Part shown: positions 51,244-60,889 of the stretch, one piece after another | How the letters are laid out: every line of letters starts with the position of its first letter | Position numbering within the stretch: the stretch's first letter is position 1 | From: Eubacterium sp. | Lineage (GTDB): Bacteria; Bacillota; Clostridia; Lachnospirales; Lachnospiraceae | Assembly (NCBI GenBank): GCA_024690665.1 | Contig: JAILOU010000039.1 | Location: 104,779 to 168,778 of the forward strand | Reading direction: 5' to 3' | Length of the DNA: 64,000 nt | The notes under the pieces: generated by a model | Database searches by the model: none | Told to the model about the DNA's origin: nothing | Seen by the model: only the letters and a program-made list of their open reading frames with translations | Translations under genes and position numbers: made by a program

Positions 51244-52683
51244 ATGAGTCGAAGAATAGTAAGTGTTGTCTGTATGATTGCAATGGTGGCAGCTCTTTTT
51301 ACAATCGGTGGCTGTTCCGGTCAAAATGAAGAAGTTACAACGTATCAAATTACATTTGACGGAACAGCAGATGAAGCCGGTGTGATTTCTTTTTTGGATT
51401 ATACAATTAATGTGTATCAGGATGAAGCAAGTAACAGCTGCGGAGACTGCGCAGACCAGCCGGCGCATCTGTATGTCGGGGCGAGCGCTGAAGATGCAGC
51501 GGAGCAGGCGGCCGAGGCTGTGGAAAGAGCAGCGCATACCTGGGAAGTGTCAGAGGTTTCAGAGGGTACGTTAACCTTAACCGTGATGGAGGGAGAAACG
51601 GTTCAGGTTAAGGATATCAGTGAAATCTCTGTGCCGGTTGGCATGACGGCATCGGATAACTATGAACATACGGCAGACGGCAGTGAAAGCAGCGAGGCGG
51701 AAGGCGAAAAAACGATATACGATCTGGACGGGAATGAAGTAACCGTACCAACTGACCCGGAAAAACTGGCGGCCGTGTATGGACCGTCATATGAGGCGCT
51801 TGTTGTATTGGGACAAGAAGATCGAATCGTGGTTTGTTCCGATGTACAAAAGGAGAATTTTCCGTGGGCACAGAAAATCTTTTCTAAGCTGGATACACTT
51901 CCGTGCCTTGAGAACGTGCATACATCGGTAAATATTGAAGAATTGATGACATATTCGCCGGATCTTGTGTTTTCCTTTAACAGGCCAAATGAGCTTGAGC
52001 AGCTTGCGGCTATGGATATCTGCTCGGTTGCCGGAACGACGACCACGACGCTTGAAGAAGTACCGGAGCAGCTGCTGTTCTATGCGCATGCAGTTGGCAA
52101 CGGAGCTGTGGAAAAGGCAGAGGAGTACGAATCCTATTTCAATGAAAAAATGGATTATATACAGGAAAAAACAAAAGATCTTGACGAATCGGACAGACCA
52201 AGTGTCTATTATTGTGGAATTGATTTGCTGACGACATATGGTTCGTATTCGGATCTTCCTGAGCTGATTGAAGTTGCAGGCGGAACTGCAGTTATGGGAG
52301 AATTAAAGGCCGGAAATCATACACAGATTGATTATGAGCAGCTGGCGACCTGGAATCCGGACTATATCTTTATTGACCATGGCGGGATATCAGATGGGGA
52401 AAGCGTTGAACAGTTAAGGGATGAGGCATATGGAAATGACAACTACAGTAAGATTACCGCGGTAGCGAATGAAGACGTGTATCTGACACCATCCGGTGTG
52501 TTTTACTGGGATATGGGACTTCAGAAGATTTTGCTACTGGAATATGTGGCAAAAACGATTCATCCCGAGCTCTTTGAAGAGCTCGATATGGTGACAGAAG
52601 TGCAGACATTTTACAAACAATTCTATGGCTATGACCTTACGAAGGAGCAGGCACAAAAGATTTTGGAAAGAGAGGATCCGTAA
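51244..52683 (+). CDS. FecB/BtuF-type substrate-binding lipoprotein with extra N-terminal domain
   Basis: Lipobox FTIGGCSG; ~130 aa extension with SCGDCADQPAHLYVGAS; then Peripla_BP_2-like region VTVPTDPEKLAAVYGPSYEALVVLGQEDRIVVCS. Confidence 0.88.
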   Translation: MSRRIVSVVCMIAMVAALFTIGGCSGQNEEVTTYQITFDGTADEAGVISFLDYTINVYQDEASNSCGDCADQPAHLYVGASAEDAAEQAAEAVERAAHTWEVSEVSEGTLTLTVMEGETVQVKDISEISVPVGMTASDNYEHTADGSESSEAEGEKTIYDLDGNEVTVPTDPEKLAAVYGPSYEALVVLGQEDRIVVCSDVQKENFPWAQKIFSKLDTLPCLENVHTSVNIEELMTYSPDLVFSFNRPNELEQLAAMDICSVAGTTTTTLEEVPEQLLFYAHAVGNGAVEKAEEYESYFNEKMDYIQEKTKDLDESDRPSVYYCGIDLLTTYGSYSDLPELIEVAGGTAVMGELKAGNHTQIDYEQLATWNPDYIFIDHGGISDGESVEQLRDEAYGNDNYSKITAVANEDVYLTPSGVFYWDMGLQKILLLEYVAKTIHPELFEELDMVTEVQTFYKQFYGYDLTKEQAQKILEREDP

Positions 52684-53472
52684 ATGCTTGAACTTAGGGA
52701 TGTATCATGTGGTTATAAATCGGCAAAAGGAAAAGGCGAAGCAGTACTAAAGCATGTCAATCTGACGATGAAAGAAGGTGAAATCTGGTGCATTCTCGGT
52801 CATAACGGTGTGGGTAAGACAACGCTGTATAAGACAATATTGGGACTTCTTCCTGCGTTTGGCGGAGAAGTCATTATTGATGATGAAAAGGCATCTGATA
52901 TGACGAGAACAGATCTGGCTAAAAAGATTGCTTATGTGCCGCAGTATCATACGCCGCCATTTTCCTTTCGCGTGATTGAAGTGGTGCTGATGGGAAGAAA
53001 TGTGTATGTCAGCGCATTTGGTTCGCCATCTAAGGAAGATGAGCAGATTGCAATGCAGGCACTTGAAAGCCTTGGAATTGCGCATCTTAAGAATCGACCG
53101 TATACCAAGATTAGTGGTGGAGAGCGGCAACTTGTGCTGATTGCAAGAGCTATAGCGCAGCAGCCGAAGTTCTTAATGATGGATGAGCCCACAGCGAACC
53201 TCGACTATGGCAACCAGGTGCGAATTATTCGTCAGATGAAAGAACTTGCAAGGCAGGGAATCGGAATCTTATTTACCACACATCATCCGGAACATGCTTT
53301 TTACTGTGAGGCTAATGTTGCAGCTGTCATTAATGAAGAAGAGATTCTGACCGGTGCTTCAGATGATGTGGTAGATGAATCGCTTCTTAGCAAGATGTAT
53401 GGAATTGATTCAGTGGTAATGGAAGAAAACTGGCACGAAAATCATCTAAAAGCAGTCATCCCGTTAGTATAA
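52684..53472 (+). CDS. FecE/BtuD-type ABC importer ATPase
   Basis: ILGHNGVGKTTLYKTILGLL; KISGGERQLVLIARAIAQQPKFLMMDEPTANLD. Confidence 0.97.
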   Translation: MLELRDVSCGYKSAKGKGEAVLKHVNLTMKEGEIWCILGHNGVGKTTLYKTILGLLPAFGGEVIIDDEKASDMTRTDLAKKIAYVPQYHTPPFSFRVIEVVLMGRNVYVSAFGSPSKEDEQIAMQALESLGIAHLKNRPYTKISGGERQLVLIARAIAQQPKFLMMDEPTANLDYGNQVRIIRQMKELARQGIGILFTTHHPEHAFYCEANVAAVINEEEILTGASDDVVDESLLSKMYGIDSVVMEENWHENHLKAVIPLV

Positions 53473-53584
53473 CTATTCAGATAATGCGTGACAAATGAAA
53501 AGAAGATATAGTAGAATATAGGTAAGTAGTATCGGGAGTCATTTGTTATGGAGAAAATAAGATGATTTTTGTGTGGGATGTTCT

Positions 53585-55684
53585 ATGATTAACATTATTA
53601 AGAGAAAAGTGATTTATATGGTGGTAGTATCATTACTGATACTGCCACTTTGTGCTTTTTTTACCGGCAGGACGGTTCAGGCAGACGAAACAGATACGCA
53701 GGAAAAGACAACGGTGCGTGTTGGATTTCCGACGGATATGCAGTATATGATGAGTCGGAACACGCAAAGCGGTGATATGAGCGGATATGGATATGATTAT
53801 CTGCAAAAGGTTGCCGGATATACCGGTTGGGAATATGAATATGTAGAAGGCGAGTGGACGGAACTGTGGCAGATGCTTCAAGATGGTGAGATTGATCTGC
53901 TGGAAGATGTATCTTATACAAAGGAAAGAGCTAAGACATTATTGTTCCCGGATCGAAGTATAGGAACGGAGTTGTATCGTCTATATGTTTTAGCAAATAA
54001 TGAAGAGATTACCACAACGAATTATAAGGAGACGCTAAACGGAACCGTTATTGGAGTAACGGGAGGGACGTATCAGGAAGACCTGTTTCGCCAATGGGTG
54101 AAGGACAACGACATTGATTGTACCATTAAGGGATATCCATCAGATGAAGAGAGAAATGAATTATTTGGTGATGGCGAATTAGATGCCGTTGTAGAGATTG
54201 AGACAGCAGCGCATTCTACCTGGGAGCCGATTGCGGAGATTGGAAGCAGTGATTTTTATATTGCGTTGTCAGCGGGCAATGAAGACCTTCTAGATGAGCT
54301 GAATGAGGCGCTGAATAATATTATAGAAGTCAATCCGCAATACAATGAAGAATTGTATTCTGAGTATCTGCTTGATCGGGTGATTAGTAAGAAACTTTCG
54401 GATGGAGAAAGCGCCTGGTTAAGTGAAAATGACGAAATTAAGATTGGCTACTTTGATGATGAAGAAAGCTGTGACGTGTCGAAGATGATGGAGCAGTTGT
54501 TCACACAGATATTTAGACTGGTTGGAGAGAAAGATCTGGCAATAAATTGTATTGAATATACGTCGCTTGAAGCGATGGAAAGTGATCTGCAATCGGGTGA
54601 CATCGATGTCATGTATCCGACATTCGATGAACTTACCTTGAATGAAGAAAAGAATGCAACAGTAGTTGCGGAAATTGAGCCAATCAAGATTAATGGAATT
54701 CTTCCGGAGGGGATGTCGATAGAGGAAGTATCGAAGATTGGTATCAATAATTCGGGGCTGATTCAGCATTATATTGAAACTTTTTATCCGGATGTAACAA
54801 TTGTAAGTTATGAGGATGTAGAAACTCTGATTAAGGCAGTGACCAGTGGAGAGGTTGATGCGGGATTTTCAGAAGGAATCACACCGAGTACCATCAGTAG
54901 TTCAAAAAATAATGTTGGTTCATTGTCTATCATTGGGAATTCAGAAACATATCATAAATGCCTGGCAGTAAAGCGAGGAAACAGTGAATTATACATGCTG
55001 TTAGAACGTGGAATTAACCAGTTGGACAGCGGATATATTACGAATCTGATAGATGATAATACGAAGATTACGGTGGAGTTTTCATGGGATGATTTTTACA
55101 GTGAGTATGGAAGTCAGATTACCATGTTTTTAATTGTGATTGCAGTGATTATCATCTTGCTGATTGTTACATATACACATGTAAGAGGGAAAAATCTGTT
55201 AAGGATTTCCAGGACAGATAGTCTTACAAACATTATGAACCGTAGTGGAGAGCAACTCATTCGGGAAAGAATTGAGCAAAACATCGGCGGTATGTTATGT
55301 CTGATAGATGTAGATAAGTTTAAAAAATTCAATGATACTTATGGACACAGTGCAGGAGACCAGGTGCTGATTGAAATTGCAAATGGACTTAAAAGAGTAT
55401 TTCGTTCTGACGATCTTGTGGTTCGACTTGGAGGAGATGAATTCGCAGTATTTGTATCCTTTGTCGTTGATGAGGAAAAGGCAGAACCTATTCTTGACAG
55501 GTTGATTGCTGAGATTCAGGCCATTCAGTGTGAGGCTGTAGAAGAGATGCCTATACAAATCAGCGTAGGTGTAACCTTCTATCATCCGGAGGAAAAAGTT
55601 GAATTTGAAGACCTATATAAGAAAGCTGATGAAGCGTGCTATGAAGGTAAAAAAGAAGAAGGATGTAGTTATAAAATTCAGTAA
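53585..55684 (+). CDS. Transporter-type substrate-binding (SBP_bac_3, tandem) GGDEF protein
   Basis: VRVGFPTDMQYMMSRN...GYGYDYLQKVAGYTGWEYEYVEGEW; single TM; DSLTNIMNRSGEQLI...VRLGGDEFAVF. Confidence 0.9.
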   Translation: MINIIKRKVIYMVVVSLLILPLCAFFTGRTVQADETDTQEKTTVRVGFPTDMQYMMSRNTQSGDMSGYGYDYLQKVAGYTGWEYEYVEGEWTELWQMLQDGEIDLLEDVSYTKERAKTLLFPDRSIGTELYRLYVLANNEEITTTNYKETLNGTVIGVTGGTYQEDLFRQWVKDNDIDCTIKGYPSDEERNELFGDGELDAVVEIETAAHSTWEPIAEIGSSDFYIALSAGNEDLLDELNEALNNIIEVNPQYNEELYSEYLLDRVISKKLSDGESAWLSENDEIKIGYFDDEESCDVSKMMEQLFTQIFRLVGEKDLAINCIEYTSLEAMESDLQSGDIDVMYPTFDELTLNEEKNATVVAEIEPIKINGILPEGMSIEEVSKIGINNSGLIQHYIETFYPDVTIVSYEDVETLIKAVTSGEVDAGFSEGITPSTISSSKNNVGSLSIIGNSETYHKCLAVKRGNSELYMLLERGINQLDSGYITNLIDDNTKITVEFSWDDFYSEYGSQITMFLIVIAVIIILLIVTYTHVRGKNLLRISRTDSLTNIMNRSGEQLIRERIEQNIGGMLCLIDVDKFKKFNDTYGHSAGDQVLIEIANGLKRVFRSDDLVVRLGGDEFAVFVSFVVDEEKAEPILDRLIAEIQAIQCEAVEEMPIQISVGVTFYHPEEKVEFEDLYKKADEACYEGKKEEGCSYKIQ

Positions 55685-55694
55685 ATAAGACTGA

Positions 55695-55732
55695 AAAAAG
55701 GCGTTACACAAATTGTTGTGTAACGCCTTTTA
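55695..55732. terminator. Bidirectional terminator between convergent genes
   Basis: AAAAGGCGTTACACAAattgTTGTGTAACGCCTTTT. Confidence 0.85.
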
Positions 55733-55749
55733 TGATGGTCAACTTCTTT

Positions 55750-57810
55750 TTATTCGATTGATTCGTTAGCTGCAGAGGCTTCTTGTTCGAGACGGAAGGT
55801 CTCTAAGAAGTTGGAAATATGATCGGCGGATTCCGATACGGTAATCGCACTTTCATCAACGCCTCGGCTGCTCGAAGCAACAGATTCGGCACTGGCAGTA
55901 AGTTCGTTGGCGGTTGAGGTAACGTTCTCTGTGCTGGCGAGCTGTTCTTCAGAAATGGCTGCTACAGAAGAAGCAATGTCGTCAACGGTAGAAACTTTAT
56001 CAATCATTTCTCCAACAATTTCACCGGCTTCATCAAGGCTCCTAAAGATTTCTTCAAAGGTACCACCGGCAACATTTACAGCTTCTACATTCTCTGCGAT
56101 TCGGTCTTTGTTTTCCTCTGAACGATTGGAAAGCTGCTGTACGAGTTCGGTAATTTCCTTGACAATGTCAGCAATCTGAGCGGTAGATTCAGCACTGTTT
56201 TGGGCAAGGGCGCCAATCTCAGTAGCAACAACGGCAAATCCTTTACCGGCTTCACCGGCTCTTGCAGCTTCAATGCTGGCATTTAAGGACAGCAGATTCG
56301 TCTGGGAAGAAATCGAGCTAATGATATCAATAATCGAGTTGATCTGCTGAGCAGAAGCGTCGACTTTTTCTACGACTTCGTTCATATCATTCATGGAATC
56401 AGCGATAGCGGTCATACCATTTTGCACGATATGCATATCGTTTTGTCCTGTTTGCGCTTTGGTAACAAGAGTTTCCATGGTTTCTTTGGTTGTATGTGAC
56501 TTGTCATTAAGTTCGGATACTTCCTGAGCAAGGATTGTGGCATTACTTGCAAGCTCTGCAACGGCATCTGACATATCGTCCATAGCTGCCTGGATATTTT
56601 GCATAGCATCGGACTGTTCATTGGCCTGCTGCGTAAGTGTTTCAGAAGCATCTTTGGAATTACCTGCTTCCGTAGCAAGTTGCGAAGTGATATCTTTGAT
56701 TTCACCCATGGATTCGCGCATGCTTCTTACATAGTCTGCCATCTTGGCATTCATGGTACCAATCTCATTAGCACTGCCGTCTGTCGCGATATCAACACTA
56801 AAGTCACCATCTGCAATGCGTGTGATATTAGCTGTTAATGCAGTAACAGGTTTTGTGATCATTCTACTGATGATTCTGGAAAGTGTAATTGAAATTGCTA
56901 CGACAATAATAATTGCGATAATGGCACTGATCATGATGAAGGTTCTTAATGCTGATAATACATCAGAAGTATCAACATAAGAAACTAAGATCCAGTCGGT
57001 TCCTTCTACTGCATTAAAGGATACATAGTAGTCATTGCTTCCGTCTGAAATAATTTTAATTTCTTCGGATCCACCATCTGTAACAACTTCAGATACAGAT
57101 TGAATAAAGGAATCGTCGGATAAATCAGCAACGTCGCTTCCAACATAGTCTTCATTAGGCGATGCAATGATGGTAGAGCCGCTAAATAAAGTACTATGAC
57201 CAGTTCCATACGGAGTATACGCACTTACCGTTTCGGAAATGCTCGATAATATGATATCAATAGACATAACCCCGGTTCTTCCGTCTTTTAAATTAACAGA
57301 TCTTGAACCACATACAACCATATTGCCTGTTGTTAAATCAAGAGAAGGTGAACCAAGAACAACTTCGTCAGTAGAAGAGCCAAGTTCATACCAGCTTCTT
57401 GTAGTTGGATCGTAATCGGCTTCCGGTTCCCATCCGCTTCCGTCGATAAAGGAATCATCAGACAGAGCGATGTAATAGTCGCTGACCATTTCTGTGTATT
57501 CGCCTAGTCCCGTTTCTAATGTTTTTAAAATTGCATCATTGGTGTCATAAGAAGATGCCTCGATAACATCCGTTGTTCCATCATAGTATTTTTTAATTCC
57601 GGTGATGGTAGAACTGATGTCGGCAGCGTTAGAACGAGATTCCTGATAAAGCGATTCCGTCGCTTCCTCAACTATGATTGACTTTGCCTGGAGCGAAATA
57701 AAGATCGTGATAAAAGCCAAGGCAACTACAATCATAGGAATCAGTACAATCAATAATTGTTGACTGATTTTTTTCTTTGAATGTGAATTGTTTGTTTTTC
57801 TTTTGCTCAT
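55750..57810 (-). CDS. Methyl-accepting chemotaxis protein with extracellular Cache-like sensor
   Basis: [47 protein letters not shown]. Cache-like [22 protein letters not shown]. Confidence 0.96.
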   Translation of the reverse strand: MSKRKTNNSHSKKKISQQLLIVLIPMIVVALAFITIFISLQAKSIIVEEATESLYQESRSNAADISSTITGIKKYYDGTTDVIEASSYDTNDAILKTLETGLGEYTEMVSDYYIALSDDSFIDGSGWEPEADYDPTTRSWYELGSSTDEVVLGSPSLDLTTGNMVVCGSRSVNLKDGRTGVMSIDIILSSISETVSAYTPYGTGHSTLFSGSTIIASPNEDYVGSDVADLSDDSFIQSVSEVVTDGGSEEIKIISDGSNDYYVSFNAVEGTDWILVSYVDTSDVLSALRTFIMISAIIAIIIVVAISITLSRIISRMITKPVTALTANITRIADGDFSVDIATDGSANEIGTMNAKMADYVRSMRESMGEIKDITSQLATEAGNSKDASETLTQQANEQSDAMQNIQAAMDDMSDAVAELASNATILAQEVSELNDKSHTTKETMETLVTKAQTGQNDMHIVQNGMTAIADSMNDMNEVVEKVDASAQQINSIIDIISSISSQTNLLSLNASIEAARAGEAGKGFAVVATEIGALAQNSAESTAQIADIVKEITELVQQLSNRSEENKDRIAENVEAVNVAGGTFEEIFRSLDEAGEIVGEMIDKVSTVDDIASSVAAISEEQLASTENVTSTANELTASAESVASSSRGVDESAITVSESADHISNFLETFRLEQEASAANESIE

Positions 57811-57943
57811 AAACTTCCTCCATTTTTATTTTTAGTATCGATTTGCTATATTCTATAATAACACAAATGGTACTTTTGGCATAGGAGTTTTGATACATTT
57901 TATAGAAAAATGTTATATTTTTACAAACAAATAAAACAATATG

Positions 57944-58138
57944 TTTAACTCAGTCGGAGAAATCCCCCACCTCTAAGCGTTAGCGTAGGTGGGGGATTTC
58001 TCCGACTGAGTTAAACGCTCCGCGAGGATGCACACGGATTCGGACAGGAATTTGTCTGCTGAAGCAGACCCGAATCCGGCACGCAAGACTCGCGAGCGAG
58101 TCTTGACAAACGAGTTCTCAAAGGAGAACTCGTTTTTT
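57944..58138 (+). repeat. Structured repeat element copy 1: four stem-loops ending in a terminator
   Basis: 29-bp perfect inverted repeat (57944-57972/57987-58015); nested hairpin 58035-58078; CAAGACTCGC-GA-GCGAGTCTTG 58084-58105; AAACGAGTTCTC-aaag-GAGAACTCGTTTTTT 58108-58138. Confidence 0.85.
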
Positions 58139-58143
58139 AGATA

Positions 58144-59244
58144 TTACCATTTGTATTTTTTGTTTTTAGATGCTGACAGTTTCGAAACTGAGGCTGTCTT
58201 TAAAGCGTTAGAAGCGCCGGCTTTACAGTATAACTTATTGGAACGAATGGTTGTTTTACCAAATCGGGAAGAAGAATGTGAATACATCAATAGTGCGTGT
58301 CGTCCACCCTTAATGGTATTGTTTTTAATCGTGTATTTTCCACCGGAGGCACCGGAACCAAAATATGTAATTGCCATGCCATCTGAATATGAGTCACGAC
58401 TGGTTGGAGTTGTGTTAATGATCGTGTTTCCTGTTACCGTCGCACCGGTTGTGTTAAATAAAGCTAAAGCTTCAGCAGATTTGCCGCGCAACTTACAATT
58501 TTTGACTTTGATATTCTTATGAAAATGATTTTTGTATTTGCCGCCATTAGCCGCTGTATAGTTTGCACATACGGCCCGGCTTCCAACGACATCGCATTTG
58601 CTGATGGTGATATTTGCACAGCATTTACCGTTGTGAACACCGGTTGTAGGTGCGGTGGCAGGTGCATCAATATCAATTTGAATCTGCTCTTCGTTACTGG
58701 TTGATTTTACTTTGCCATAACAGCGAATCTTGCAGTTTTTTATAGAAACATTCTTGCAGGCAATGAGCTCAAAGGTGTGTCCTTGATAAGTGCAGTACTT
58801 AATATTCATGTTTTTAAAGGTTACACCATTAACATGAGAAAGCTGGATGGCAGTCAGGGAGTGGCCGCTTTTTCCGTCGTAGCGCCAGATACCGCCGGTT
58901 ACAGTAGCATTTAATTTTTTGTATCCTTTAATGGAATAGTTACATTCCATGATTCGTCCGGTGGTGTAGATTTTGGCTTTCTTTGCATTGATTTTCCAAC
59001 CTTTTTCGAGATAAAGGGTGCTATCCAGATAATATTTCTCACCACTTACAAGTGTAACGCTACCGCATTGCTCTAATTCGTCATTAATATTATCAGAATC
59101 GCTTTCGGTAGAGTGCTCATCATCATCATTTTTTTCGTAGTAACTTGCTGAGTGAACGGTGCCGGCTGATGCATCTTTAGGAATAATAATTAAAAATAAT
59201 GCAAAAGCACATAAAGGCAGAAGTTTTAAGAGTGTCTTTTTCAT
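58144..59244 (-). CDS. Secreted right-handed parallel beta-helix protein
   Basis: Signal peptide MKKTLLKLLPLCAFALFLIIIPKDASAG. Repeated short strands (VKNCKLRGKSAEALALFNTTGATVTGNTIINTT). Confidence 0.75.
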   Translation of the reverse strand: MKKTLLKLLPLCAFALFLIIIPKDASAGTVHSASYYEKNDDDEHSTESDSDNINDELEQCGSVTLVSGEKYYLDSTLYLEKGWKINAKKAKIYTTGRIMECNYSIKGYKKLNATVTGGIWRYDGKSGHSLTAIQLSHVNGVTFKNMNIKYCTYQGHTFELIACKNVSIKNCKIRCYGKVKSTSNEEQIQIDIDAPATAPTTGVHNGKCCANITISKCDVVGSRAVCANYTAANGGKYKNHFHKNIKVKNCKLRGKSAEALALFNTTGATVTGNTIINTTPTSRDSYSDGMAITYFGSGASGGKYTIKNNTIKGGRHALLMYSHSSSRFGKTTIRSNKLYCKAGASNALKTASVSKLSASKNKKYKW

Positions 59245-59381
59245 AGTCTGATCCTCCGTTAATGTTAATAATAGAATTATAAATTGGAGCAAAAGTACTG
59301 TCAAATATATGTATCTTATAGCTTGTGTAGAATTGAATTTATGCGATGTATGAGATATTATGAATTTAAGGAGTTACACAA

Positions 59382-59696
59382 ATGCAGGTATTAGAGCAAA
59401 TTGAGCAATTACGTCATAAGGCAAATGAAAATCAAAATTTAAGAAGACAAATCTTACAGACAAAATATCAAGATGATCCTCTGGTATCTTTTTGTAATAT
59501 TTGTCGCCAAGAAGGCTATGAATTATATCCGATGGACATCGTAGTAGCCGGAGAGGAACTGTATGCAAGAATGAAACGGTCAACGAACGGTGGCGGGGAG
59601 AATTCACCTGTGCTTTCCTATGAGGATGATATATATGAGATGCTGGTTGCAGCACTGAAACAGGTTGAAGAAGGAATAAAAATAATTGAAATTTAA
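59382..59696 (+). CDS. Small Nif11-like protein
   Basis: 104 aa. DPLVSFCNICRQEGYELYPMDIVVAGEELYARMKRSTNGGG resembles Nif11-type helical domains (tentative). Confidence 0.45.
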   Translation: MQVLEQIEQLRHKANENQNLRRQILQTKYQDDPLVSFCNICRQEGYELYPMDIVVAGEELYARMKRSTNGGGENSPVLSYEDDIYEMLVAALKQVEEGIKIIEI

Positions 59697-60630
59697 AATT
59701 GCAGTTATTTATCAAGGCGTATTATATAGTTGCTTTTTGGGTGTTGTATGCTTAATGTTATTGCTTGCAGAGGTGACGGGTGAAACGGAAATTATATTTC
59801 CGGAACTTGCTGCTATCGGATTGGGAATATTTTTATCGCCGAAACGTTCTTGGGCGACTAATAAAAAACGAATGTTGATTTTGCTTTCGCTAGCTGCGGT
59901 GATTGGTATATTGATTGTAAGATTTGTACCGGGACCGCAGTGGGGACAGATGTTGCTGGCTTATGCTGTCAGTCAATTGATGTTGCTTTATTCACGAACG
60001 ACATTTGCACCATTTATTTCTGCGATTGTATTGCCGGTTATGCTTGGTTCGGATTCAATCGTTTATGTGATATCTGCAATCGGGCTCACGGCATTTGTTT
60101 TAGGGATTACTTGGATTTTGGAACAGTTTAAAATCTGGGATAAAGAACCGTTCGTGCAAAGACAAAAGGCGACACCGATGGAATACTTAAAGGCGTTGGT
60201 TCGAATTATAATTATTGGGATTAGCATATATCTGGCATTTCGAATTGATATACAATATGCGGTTGCACCGCCTGTGTTGGTGGCGTTTACAGAATTTATG
60301 CGTCCGGGAGGACAGCCTCCACAAAAGCCGGTAAGAGTCTGTGTGTTTGTTGTGTTATGCAGTATGCTTGGAGTAATTTGTCGAATGGCGTTTGATGTGA
60401 ATTTTGTCCATTCGTTAATCCTGGCCGGTGCTTTTGCGGCGGTTGGAGTTTTGTTTTTGGTTCGATGGTTTAAATTATATATTCCACCGGCTGCAGCACT
60501 GGCAATATTACCTATGCTGATAGATGTCAATAAACTGATTTGGTATCCACTTCAGGTTGCCATAGGAATGAGTATTTTAACAGGTATTGCATTTTGGATA
60601 AACGGAAAACGTTTGGAAGGAAAGGGTTAA
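59686..60630 (+). CDS. Multi-TM membrane protein (HPP-family-like)
   Basis: About 8-9 hydrophobic helices; VAFTEFMRPGGQPPQKPVRV; TTG start overlapping the preceding gene. Confidence 0.6.
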   Translation: MKFKIAVIYQGVLYSCFLGVVCLMLLLAEVTGETEIIFPELAAIGLGIFLSPKRSWATNKKRMLILLSLAAVIGILIVRFVPGPQWGQMLLAYAVSQLMLLYSRTTFAPFISAIVLPVMLGSDSIVYVISAIGLTAFVLGITWILEQFKIWDKEPFVQRQKATPMEYLKALVRIIIIGISIYLAFRIDIQYAVAPPVLVAFTEFMRPGGQPPQKPVRVCVFVVLCSMLGVICRMAFDVNFVHSLILAGAFAAVGVLFLVRWFKLYIPPAAALAILPMLIDVNKLIWYPLQVAIGMSILTGIAFWINGKRLEGKG

Positions 60631-60632
60631 AT

Positions 60633-60809
60633 ATATGGGACTTCGGAATCGGAAAAGTTCAAAAAAATATATTTGAAGATTCATGGGGCAATCAGGTTGT
60701 TATGCTGCAAGACCCGGACGGTCATCTGATAGAAGTAGCAAAAAAAGCGGAATGCGCAGATAATGAGGCAAAGAAAGATTGGGCTTTGTATGCAAAAGAT
60801 TGTATATAG
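60633..60809 (+). pseudogene. 3' remnant of a glyoxalase/VOC-family gene
   Basis: IWDFGIGKVQKNIFEDSWGNQVVMLQDPDGHLIEVAKKAE is a VOC C-terminus with no N-terminal half upstream. Confidence 0.7.
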
Positions 60810-60889
60810 GTATTATTTTTTGTATAATAGAATAGTAAGAAATACTGAATAATTAGATTAGAATGACTTAAAGTTGAGGGGGACCCAAG

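Noticed and set aside
50207-53472. Cobalamin importer (BtuCDF) assignment
   Set aside because: The FecCD family transports heme, siderophores or corrinoids alike. No B12 riboswitch was seen at 47003-47198 or between these genes, so substrate is left open.
57944-58138. Possible CRISPR-like array
   Set aside because: The elements are self-complementary hairpins, not regularly spaced direct repeats with spacers; no cas genes in the window.
58103-58138. Mobile promoter carried by the repeat (ends in TTGACA)
   Set aside because: TTGACA is present at both copy ends, but no -10 lies 16-18 nt downstream in copy 1; a terminator hairpin occupies that position.
58028-58522. 164-aa plus-strand ORF MHTDSDRNLSAEADPNPARKTRERV...
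   Set aside because: Reads through the structured repeat and then antisense to the beta-helix gene; no RBS or recognisable domain.
59382-59696. RiPP precursor peptide
   Set aside because: Region after GGG (ENSPVLSYEDDIYEMLVAALKQVEEG...) is acidic, helical and Cys-free, with no maturase or exporter adjacent.
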